DNA of 64,000 nt, from contig PCVP01000026.1 of assembly GCA_002787035.1 (NCBI GenBank), forward strand, positions 1 through 64,000. Direction: 5' to 3'. Source of the stretch: Candidatus Peregrinibacteria bacterium CG11_big_fil_rev_8_21_14_0_20_49_14 (lineage in GTDB: Bacteria; Patescibacteriota; Gracilibacteria; Peribacterales; Peribacteraceae). The notes under the pieces were generated by a model. The model ran no database searches and was not told the DNA's origin. It saw nothing but the letters and a program-made list of their open reading frames with translations. A program made the position numbers and the translations under genes. This document shows, piece after piece, positions 57,701-64,000 of the stretch (position 1 is the first letter of the stretch; each line of letters begins with the position of its first letter).

Positions 57701-59287
57701 TCACCACTGCATGCTGAGGATGTCTTCGTGACCGCCGCTGACACGGTCGTCGCTGTGATCGGGGTAATAGAAACCACTGTGTCTGCGTTCCTCTGCTCGA
57801 TCTTCTTCAAATGTTGAAGGTCTGTTGAGTTCGGCCAAGCTGAATGATGTTCTGTGTCCCTGCAATTCGAGCATGGGGAGCAGCAAAATTGCGAGTGCGT
57901 CGGCAAGGTCGTCATAGCGCTCACTCCCGAAGCCAACGAGCTGCGTAACGAGCACGTCGCATCCGATCCTCGGGAAGAGCACTCGTCCTCCTTGGATAAG
58001 ATGCGTGATGAGCGCGAGCCGTGCCCGCTTGTCCTGGCCCTTCGGCGGCACGCCGATGACGTACATGCCGTCACGCTCCAGTTCCTCTATGAGAGCATGT
58101 TGGTATCCAACATCCTCGACGTGCAATGCCGTCTTGTGGCCATTCTTGCTCACTGCAGCAGCGGTATCCTTTGCCCGGTCGATTGTCTCGAGGAACGTCA
58201 GTCGCTCGTTCACGGGATTCGGGAGAATGTAAATGCGCATGTCGTCGCCACGTCCGTAGACCAGTCCGGAAACCATCGCTGTGTTGTCGGCGCTGTCGTT
58301 CTGGGAGATCGCGAGGTCGATACCCGTGGCAACGCACCGGAGAAAACAGTCGTCCTCTTCGAGAGGAAGACTGCCGTAGTACGTAATCCAGTCGCGGTGA
58401 ATGAGCCGCTCATGGTCCGGCAGAATCTGCAGTAGATATTCGCGATACCAGGCAGAAGGACTCCCGATTCTCCGACACTCCGCTTCGATCGCGGTGACGT
58501 TTGGGTACTTGCCCGGCCACAGGCAACGCTCCTCACGGTCGAGGAGCGGATACTCACGGTAGACCCCTTCGAGCGTTCCGCTCTCGACTTCACGTTGCAG
58601 GCGTTTGAGCAAACAATCCTCGTGCAAGAGGTTGCCGATGAAGACCGTCGTCGTATTGATGTCACCGGCTGGCAGCAACTCGCCTTTGACCCAACGATAG
58701 GTTTTGTCGCGGCCTTCGAGCGTCTTTACCGAATCCAGATCCTCGATGTCGTCACAGATGATCAAATCCGGTCGGTACTGCCCGTGGCGCAGTCCGCGCA
58801 CGGCCTGATCAATGGAGACCGCCATGATCTTCGCGCCGTGGTTTCTGATCACGAGACAACTATTCCGCCATTCATCTTCTTCCTCGCGGAACGGCCCCAG
58901 ATCGTTGTGAAGCATCTTGTTATGTTCCAACTCCTCTTTAATGTTGCGGAGGTGTTGTCGAGCTTGCGCTTGGGTCTGCCCGACGATGAGAATAAATTTC
59001 TTCTGACGCACGCCCAAGATCGCCCACAGCACGAATGCCATGTTCATGATGGTGGACTTGCCGGAGCCGCGGAACGCCGTGATGGCGATCAGACGGAGCG
59101 ACATATCCTCGGTCATCTTGAACATTTGCCTTTGGAACTCCGCTGTCCGGAACTTGACGTAGTGCCAGAAATAAAAATGGAAGAACCAGTAGTGGCTCTG
59201 TCGCACGACAGCGAGGCGATACTTTCTATCGCGAAGCATGCGCGAGCGCATGTCACTTGCCGATGATGTTTTCTGTTGCTTGTCCAT
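57701..59287 (-). CDS. Phage large terminase-like ATPase/nuclease, copy 1
   Basis: 528 residues from ATG 59287. Walker A AFRGSGKST, Walker B LIICDDIED, nuclease motifs ATGIDLAIS, VEDVGYQ and YDDLADAL. It overlaps the HTH/small terminase gene by 35 bp and is followed by its paralogue after 29 bp. It differs from copy 2 in the P-loop (Gly rather than Ala before Lys) and has an extra C-terminal tail rich in Asp, Arg and His. Confidence 0.88.
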   Translation of the reverse strand: MDKQQKTSSASDMRSRMLRDRKYRLAVVRQSHYWFFHFYFWHYVKFRTAEFQRQMFKMTEDMSLRLIAITAFRGSGKSTIMNMAFVLWAILGVRQKKFILIVGQTQAQARQHLRNIKEELEHNKMLHNDLGPFREEEDEWRNSCLVIRNHGAKIMAVSIDQAVRGLRHGQYRPDLIICDDIEDLDSVKTLEGRDKTYRWVKGELLPAGDINTTTVFIGNLLHEDCLLKRLQREVESGTLEGVYREYPLLDREERCLWPGKYPNVTAIEAECRRIGSPSAWYREYLLQILPDHERLIHRDWITYYGSLPLEEDDCFLRCVATGIDLAISQNDSADNTAMVSGLVYGRGDDMRIYILPNPVNERLTFLETIDRAKDTAAAVSKNGHKTALHVEDVGYQHALIEELERDGMYVIGVPPKGQDKRARLALITHLIQGGRVLFPRIGCDVLVTQLVGFGSERYDDLADALAILLLPMLELQGHRTSFSLAELNRPSTFEEDRAEERRHSGFYYPDHSDDRVSGGHEDILSMQW

Positions 59288-59729
59288 TGTCTGAAGGGGG
59301 TAGTGAAGTAGAAGGAGCGTCCTCGTCGGTGAGTGACGCGAGTTTGAGTGCCTCGGTGATTGCGGCTTCCTGCTCGGGGGTGAGCGCCTCATTGTCCTGT
59401 TTGATGCGTGCGGTCACTTCGAGCTTGGTGTTGTAATTCGCGTTCCGATGCTTCAGCCAGTACATGACGGCACCGAGGTTGCCATCGCGGATTCCTGTGA
59501 GGAGTTGACTTTCGGCCATATCGGAAACAAGGCTCACGCCGTCTTGGAGTGCCTCATCGGCGGATGCAGTGAAAGCCTCGTCCTCTTTGCGCCAGCGGTA
59601 ATATGTCGCGCGGCTCACTCCTGCTTTCTCACACGCAACCTGAATGATCGGCATCTTGCGGAGTTGCTCCAGCAGCGTCGCCTGTTCCCGGGCTTTCCGA
59701 GCGTCGATGACTTCTTGATGCTTGGTCAT
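59253..59729 (-). CDS. phBC6A51-like HTH protein, small terminase
   Basis: 158 residues. An N-terminal helix-turn-helix (KMPIIQVACEKAGVSRATYY RW) followed by ADEALQDGVSLVSDMAESQLL and GNLGAVMYWLKHR, as in the phBC6A51 family that functions as small terminase or DNA-binding subunit. The start overlaps the methyltransferase stop (ATGA), and the end overlaps the TerL start. Confidence 0.82.
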   Translation of the reverse strand: MTKHQEVIDARKAREQATLLEQLRKMPIIQVACEKAGVSRATYYRWRKEDEAFTASADEALQDGVSLVSDMAESQLLTGIRDGNLGAVMYWLKHRNANYNTKLEVTARIKQDNEALTPEQEAAITEALKLASLTDEDAPSTSLPPSDNGQATENIIGK

Positions 59730-60499
59730 GTGTGGGAGGGGGAAGGAAGTGCCTCGGCCTTGATGCCGGTGAGTTTTTCAAAACGCTCAATTGCGACGGC
59801 GCAATAGCTGGACGAAAGCTCGATGCTGATACACCGGCGCTTCGTTTGTTCCGCGGCAAGAAGAAGCGATCCCGAACCGAGAAACGGTTCGTACACGTAC
59901 TCGCCGACGCGCGAACTATTGAGCAGCAGATGCCGTAAGATCCCGATGGGTTTTTCAGTAGGGTGATGTCGACTCCGTGACGGTTTCGGGTAGACGATCA
60001 CACTACGATCTTTCGACTTATGGAACTCATGCACCCCGAACCATCCATAAGCCAGAAGCTCATGCTGTGGCATATAGTCCAGCCGCCCGAGGATTGCTTG
60101 GTTCTTGATCCATACGATCAGCTGTCCGAAATGCCACCCGGCGTCCTGCATGCCTTCACGCAGCGCGAAGATCATCCGGTCCGAGTTGAAGCAGTAGAGC
60201 GTGTTCTTCCGTGCGAGGAAGGGGCGGACGGCCTCGAGCCACTTGCGGGTGAACACGCGGTACTCGTCGTCACTCTGCGTATGATCATTGAGGATCGTCT
60301 CGTGCTTTGTTTTGCCTTTGAGGAATTCGCCTTTCCCCTCCACGTAATTGACCCCGTAGGGAGGATCCGTGAGGATGAGGGTCGGTCTCGCTTTACCGAT
60401 GACCTGCGCGACGAAGGCGGCGTTTGTGCTGTCCCCGCATGCGACGATGTGATCTCCCAGCCGGAAGACCGAGCCGATGGTGATGGTGGTCTTCTTCAT
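59726..60499 (-). CDS. DNA methyltransferase (N4/N6 type)
   Basis: 257 residues from ATG 60499. Motif IV TDPPYGV is canonical, the target segment HPTEKPIG and motif I-like EPFLGSGSLLLAA are present, in the beta order. The N-terminus LGDHIVACGDST is shared with the neighbouring ParB-MTase. Its start overlaps the upstream gene (ATGA). It may protect the element's DNA from restriction. Confidence 0.87.
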   Translation of the reverse strand: MKKTTITIGSVFRLGDHIVACGDSTNAAFVAQVIGKARPTLILTDPPYGVNYVEGKGEFLKGKTKHETILNDHTQSDDEYRVFTRKWLEAVRPFLARKNTLYCFNSDRMIFALREGMQDAGWHFGQLIVWIKNQAILGRLDYMPQHELLAYGWFGVHEFHKSKDRSVIVYPKPSRSRHHPTEKPIGILRHLLLNSSRVGEYVYEPFLGSGSLLLAAEQTKRRCISIELSSSYCAVAIERFEKLTGIKAEALPSPSHT

Positions 60500-61824
60500 G
60501 ACTTGAGGAGGGAAGCTTTGAGACCGGAGACGGCCTCGAAGCGGCGGATACAAAGTTCAGCAAACACGGGCTCGATCTCCGCAAGCAGTGCGCGGCGGCG
60601 CATCTGATGACATGCCACCATGAGAGACCCGCTGCCCGCACAGAGATCCAAGACTCTGTCTCCGGGCTTTGTGCAGCGTCTGAGTGCCTTCTCATAGACC
60701 GATGGGGGTTTTTGCGTTGGGTGCTCCATTTCCGATCCATGGACACGCTTGCAGAGCCAAATCGTGAACATATCAATCACGTCCTCGATCATGCGGTTGC
60801 CCGTCCCCACCTCCTTATTCATTACCTCATGAAGATTCGTGACGCCCGGCGCGAGGTAGGGTTTCCCCACGATCCCGTAGACGCAACTTTCTGTCGCCTT
60901 GTTGAAGGCTACCTGGGGAGTCATCGACCAGTTGCCCTTTAACCAGCTGCAGACACGCTGCGGCTTGATGCCCAGCTCCCGATAAAGCGTTTGCAGGAGC
61001 CAGATCCAATTCTCGTCACACCAAAAGAGCACATGCACGTCCGGTTGTGCCACGGAGAGGGCATTCCCAATGAGCTTTCGGAGAAAATCCGCATATTCTT
61101 CCGGGGACTTTTTATCATTCGTCTTGCCCCCATAATGCATCTTCAGGCTGACGCCGCGGTTGTAGTCGAGTCCAATATTGAAAATCGGATCCGTATCAAT
61201 CATCGCCACCTTCGCTTTCCCGACGAGTCGCGAGACGACTGCAGGATCAGTGGAGTCTCCGATGATCAGCCGATGCTCGCCGAGTTGGTATAGCTCACCG
61301 ACCTTCACCGTTGGCTTCTTGATCTTCGCCAACTCCTTCTCAAGGTCGAAGGCATCATCCTCAGTTTCGAGTGCGCCATCCCAAACTTCCGAAAGCTCTG
61401 TCGCATTGAACCCGACATCGAGGAGCATCTCGACATTGAATTCTTTGAGCTTCTCAAAATCCCACTGCCCAGTCGATCGATTCAAGCGGAGATTGAGATC
61501 CTTCTCGCGCCCGATGTCTGGAATGTCCACAAACACCACGGGCACCTCCGTCATCCCGAGACGCCGGGCCGCTTCGAGTCTCATATGGCCTCCTATGAGG
61601 ATGTTCCTGCGCCTGCTCGATCCATTGGCGATGACAGGATCGATGAAGCCATAGCGTCGGATACTCTCCATGAGTTTTTCGAGTTGAGTCTCGTCCCATA
61701 TTCTTGGGTTGTAATCCGCGGAACGCAGATCATCGATTGGCACCGAGACGACCGTGAGACCGGGCGGGCGGATCGGTCTGGTGGATACTTTTGTACGGAT
61801 CTTCTTTCTGCGGCGAGGAGCCAT
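60496..61824 (-). CDS. ParB-like + DNA methyltransferase fusion
   Basis: 442 residues from ATG 61824. ParB/Srx-like N-terminus (DYNPRIW, GHMRLEAARRLG) followed by an N4/N6 methyltransferase domain: LGEHRLIIGDST, the motif IV site reads DTDPIFNIGL in place of DPPY, and HPTQKP plus DLCAGSGSLMVACHQ near the C-terminus. The fusion is common in phages. The altered motif IV leaves activity uncertain. It begins the ATGA-linked chain MTase, small terminase, TerL1. Confidence 0.83.
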   Translation of the reverse strand: MAPRRRKKIRTKVSTRPIRPPGLTVVSVPIDDLRSADYNPRIWDETQLEKLMESIRRYGFIDPVIANGSSRRRNILIGGHMRLEAARRLGMTEVPVVFVDIPDIGREKDLNLRLNRSTGQWDFEKLKEFNVEMLLDVGFNATELSEVWDGALETEDDAFDLEKELAKIKKPTVKVGELYQLGEHRLIIGDSTDPAVVSRLVGKAKVAMIDTDPIFNIGLDYNRGVSLKMHYGGKTNDKKSPEEYADFLRKLIGNALSVAQPDVHVLFWCDENWIWLLQTLYRELGIKPQRVCSWLKGNWSMTPQVAFNKATESCVYGIVGKPYLAPGVTNLHEVMNKEVGTGNRMIEDVIDMFTIWLCKRVHGSEMEHPTQKPPSVYEKALRRCTKPGDRVLDLCAGSGSLMVACHQMRRRALLAEIEPVFAELCIRRFEAVSGLKASLLKS

Positions 61825-61916
61825 GGGAAAGAGGGGGAAAGAAATATGACTCCCTCCTTTATATGCAGAAAAACGTGGCACGGATGAAGTGCCTTATCGG
61901 TGCCATAGCCAGACAC

Positions 61917-62510
61917 TCACTTTGTTTTCTTCCTTCTTTTTGGCTTTCTGTTCAAATTTCTCAGCTTATCAGTACATTCCTTTCTGCCGCAAGTCTCTTG
62001 GTTCGGCCTGTTCTTCCTAGGGATGAACGCCCTGTGACAGAAGCGACAGTGAGGCCCGATCCAGCTACCGATAATGTCTCGAACAGTCACAACCTCACCC
62101 GTGAGCAAGTAGAGAAACCAATTCAATATCCAAATCATGTGGTTCGTGTCTTCTGCTTTTACGAGTGCCGCATCGCCCAAATTCTGTAAGTAAATCCTAC
62201 TACTTTCGCGGAAGATTGACCCTTCATTCAGATGACTTTGCTGCGCCAACCAAAAGCGCCAATTCTGCACTTCCTGAATGGTAAAATGATGTCTCTTCAG
62301 CAATTGCTCTGTCTCTTTTGCCAAACGTGGTTGCTCCTTGAGTTTGTAGTGGGACTTCAATTCGCCGATCATTCCTTTTTTATCTTCCTGATACTCAGGA
62401 AGCAACTTCTCATGTTGCTTGGCCATCCGTGCTCTGGAGGCATCTTTCACTTCTTCGATATCAGCATACAGACGGAGGAAAGTGTTCAACTCCGTTAATT
62501 TTTTCTTCAA
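61917..62510 (-). CDS. Zinc-finger protein, C-terminal part (CGNR-like)
   Basis: 197 residues from a TTG start. Charged helix, then a C-terminal zinc finger CRFCHRAFIPRKNRPNQETC GRKEC followed by basic KLRNLNRKPKRR, like CGNR-type fingers that bind DNA. It lies in the same frame as the upstream 173-residue ORF, separated only by one TAG and seven codons, so both were probably one gene of about 378 codons. Confidence 0.6.
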   Translation of the reverse strand: MKKKLTELNTFLRLYADIEEVKDASRARMAKQHEKLLPEYQEDKKGMIGELKSHYKLKEQPRLAKETEQLLKRHHFTIQEVQNWRFWLAQQSHLNEGSIFRESSRIYLQNLGDAALVKAEDTNHMIWILNWFLYLLTGEVVTVRDIIGSWIGPHCRFCHRAFIPRKNRPNQETCGRKECTDKLRNLNRKPKRRKKTK

Positions 62511-62531
62511 TCGTGATCGAATCGCCCGTCT

Positions 62532-63053
62532 CTATTTTGGAAAAGCTGATGCTTCTTTCTCATACTTCAGGATTGTTTTCACCGCCAACATCTGCCGCTT
62601 GTCGTAGAGCAGTTCAAAGTGACCCTCCAGAAGTTTTCTATTTGTCGTCCATCCGACATGTGGGCGCTCTTTTCGTCGGAAATATTTCTGCGTTGAAGGA
62701 AAATCGTACTCATGGGCATGCCAACGGTCGAGCCAGTTTTCACTCATCCATAGAGATTCCATGTCATACCATTTTTTGCGATCAACTTTTATCGGCTGAA
62801 ATTTTTTTAGATCATGAGGGAAAATCCAGATCCACTGATCGCGCCCCTGATGATGGGCAAAAATTCGAGCGTATTCAACAATGCCGAGGAAGAGCCTCAT
62901 GGCGGGATACAGTAACTTCTGCTTATGCCATTCCTGAAGGCGCTTTTCACTGATGCGAAGATTGTTCCTATCGCACTCACTAACGAATGAACTCTTCGTC
63001 AGAAGCGTCTGTTGGCGGAAGGGCGGTTGCTTTTCATCAGTCGGATATTCCAT
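62532..63053 (-). CDS. N-terminal part of the amber-split zinc-finger protein
   Basis: 173 residues, rich in Trp, Tyr, Phe, His and Arg (FPHDLKKFQPIKVDRKKWYD), no recognised family. It ends at a TAG codon; the open frame then continues into the zinc-finger ORF. In CGNR-type proteins an unknown N-terminal domain usually precedes the finger, which fits a single original gene. Confidence 0.6.
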   Translation of the reverse strand: MEYPTDEKQPPFRQQTLLTKSSFVSECDRNNLRISEKRLQEWHKQKLLYPAMRLFLGIVEYARIFAHHQGRDQWIWIFPHDLKKFQPIKVDRKKWYDMESLWMSENWLDRWHAHEYDFPSTQKYFRRKERPHVGWTTNRKLLEGHFELLYDKRQMLAVKTILKYEKEASAFPK

Positions 63054-63059
63054 GAATAA

Positions 63060-63089
63060 AGTATAGTCTTTGTGTCACTCCATTGTTCA
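63060..63089 (-). promoter_or_regulatory. Promoter giving a leaderless transcript
   Basis: On the minus strand TGAACA, an 18-bp spacer, TATACT. The expected +1 (about 63053) coincides with the first base of the ATG. Confidence 0.55.
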
Positions 63090-63155
63090 GGATGCTATCG
63101 GATACCTCGTATCCCCATAACACAGAACACGCAGCAATCTCCACTTCTCATGTGA

Positions 63156-64000
63156 TCATTGTGTTTCAGTCTCTGCGTTCGCAAGCAGGGCCGCCCCACG
63201 AACCGTCGCATCTGCAAGAGTGCCGCCCGCAAGCTTCGATGGCTTCATACCGGGCAATAGCCATGCTGATATCTCCTTCTCAATAATAGACAAGTGGGGT
63301 TTCAGTGCCCTTCCCGTACTGCCGCCAAAAACGACAATAGCTGGATCGATGAAATGCATGGCGCTCACAATGAACCAAGCGACCTCACGGATCACTTCCG
63401 GTTGGAGGAAACTGCACACGTGTCCTTCCAGATAATCCTGTGGCCTCCGCGCTGCTTCACACCGTCTGCCCATCGCTGTGCCAGATAAGAACTGCTCGAC
63501 GTCTCCGCGTCGGTCTTCCGTCGGATAGGGAGGCTGACCAGGCATAAGGAGTGCATGCCCCACTTCGCCTGCATAGCCGTGCGTTCCACGGAAGAGTTCG
63601 CCATTGATGACGATCCCTCCACCCACTCCTGTACCGAGCGTCACGCCCAGCACGATACGATGTCCCTTTCCCGCGCCAAGCAGGGCTTCTGCATAGGCGA
63701 AACAACGAGCATCATTCTCGATTGCCACTGGCAGGCCGGTGGCGCTGGAAAGCCACTGACGAATATCCACATTGTCGGAACCGGGGATGTTCGGCATGGA
63801 AATAACGTGCTTCGTCTTCGGATCGATGAACCCCGGCACCCCCAGACCGATGGCAACGGTATCGGGAGCGCGGATCAGCTTCACTGCTTTCAGCAGACGA
63901 TCTTGGACCGCAGCAAACCCTTCGGCTGCTTCCGTCGGAAAGCCCTCAGATGTTCGTGGAACCATCGTTGCCGTATCGAAGAGTGCCAGTGCCGTCTTCG
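63156..64000 (-). CDS. ROK-family sugar kinase, 5' end beyond the window
   Basis: At least 281 residues, running off the right edge; the first visible codons read KTALALFDTAT, the beta-strand of the N-terminal ATP site, so about 15-20 residues are missing. Motifs: LGVPGFID, ENDARCFAYAEA, GVTLGTGVGGGIV, GEVGH (catalytic site region). The usual CxCGxxGCxE zinc motif of ROK kinases is absent; the corresponding region reads YPTEDRRGDVEQFLSG. Probably a glucokinase or N-acetylhexosamine kinase. It likely belongs to the chromosome beyond the mobile module. Confidence 0.88.
   Translation of the reverse strand, partial: KTALALFDTATMVPRTSEGFPTEAAEGFAAVQDRLLKAVKLIRAPDTVAIGLGVPGFIDPKTKHVISMPNIPGSDNVDIRQWLSSATGLPVAIENDARCFAYAEALLGAGKGHRIVLGVTLGTGVGGGIVINGELFRGTHGYAGEVGHALLMPGQPPYPTEDRRGDVEQFLSGTAMGRRCEAARRPQDYLEGHVCSFLQPEVIREVAWFIVSAMHFIDPAIVVFGGSTGRALKPHLSIIEKEISAWLLPGMKPSKLAGGTLADATVRGAALLANAETETQ

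Noticed and set aside
56319-57731. 470-codon rightward ORF opposite TerL2
   Set aside because: It mirrors a conserved terminase gene in GC-rich DNA; its product has no motif and the open frame follows from codon bias of the real gene.
61917-63053. Recoded amber codon (TAG as an amino acid) in this genome
   Set aside because: TAG ends several normal genes in the window, such as uvrC, so a general reassignment is not supported.
54099-63155. Right attachment site (copy of the tRNA-Glu 3' half) at the end of the terminase module
   Set aside because: I looked for the T-arm and CTGCCA words of tRNA-Glu(CUC) in this region and found no convincing copy, so the module's ends remain undefined.

Overview
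The window looks like chromosome of an ultra-small-genome bacterium of the Patescibacteria (Candidate Phyla Radiation) with a mobile-element-rich right third. A Peregrinibacteria/Peribacteria-type host is my best guess. The guess rests on short dense operons, an operon encoding a giant unknown protein (2024 aa), a 7TM gene paired with an ATP-grasp/QEGLA fusion, a membrane pyrophosphatase and small heptamer repeats. TGA works as a normal stop throughout, so the UGA-glycine code of Gracilibacteria/Absconditabacteria does not apply. No 16S gene is present, so placement remains inference.

Layout. 0-6.5 kb: desaturase, RimK-like ATP-grasp, TypA GTPase (apparently without a normal start codon), DEAD-box helicase, tRNA-Glu(UUC), a small membrane protein, and a CIRCE heat-shock operator next to a 30-codon ORF. 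6.6-13.4 kb: a leftward run of eight genes (livG-livK-livH-livM-pyrD-pyrK-EEP phosphatase-CDP-alcohol phosphatidyltransferase) with very short gaps, probably one operon linking branched-chain amino-acid uptake, pyrimidine synthesis and phospholipid synthesis. 13.4-22.7 kb: PHP phosphoesterase, CTP synthase, K+-dependent-type membrane pyrophosphatase, an exported Arg-rich protein, a membrane-anchored histone-H1-like protein, prolyl-tRNA synthetase, a DUF212 membrane protein and a Cas4/AddB-like nuclease. Three heptamer-repeat elements lie in the last 1.3 kb, one inside the nuclease gene.

22.7-33.9 kb: six leftward genes of unknown function in two transcription units, ending in the 6-kb giant gene. 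This is the best candidate for an undescribed structure. 34.0-44.0 kb: ribosome hibernation factor, a PKD-7TM membrane protein followed directly by a three-domain ATP-grasp/retropepsin-like/QEGLA-metallopeptidase fusion, DUF3048 protein, ribosomal protein L25, glycosyltransferase, a UvrC carrying an inserted GNAT acetyltransferase domain, and a PH-domain membrane protein.

44.1-50.8 kb: an element apparently integrated at the 3' end of tRNA-Glu(CUC). It holds a large serine recombinase flanked by 76-bp inverted repeats, and a type III restriction-modification operon (HTH-mod-res) flanked by 102-bp inverted repeats. 50.8-54.6 kb: defence and exported nuclease genes, including a zinc-finger Shedu-like nuclease and an SNase-SLH protein. 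54.6-63.1 kb: a leftward phage-derived module with two DNA methyltransferases, a small-terminase-like HTH protein, two tandem paralogous large terminases and a second serine recombinase, with no portal or capsid gene in view. The last genes are a zinc-finger protein split by an in-frame TAG and a ROK-family kinase cut by the window edge.

Two expression features recur. Many start codons follow a pyrimidine-rich tract rather than a Shine-Dalgarno sequence, and several genes have a -10 box only 6-11 nt from the start codon, suggesting leaderless or near-leaderless mRNAs.
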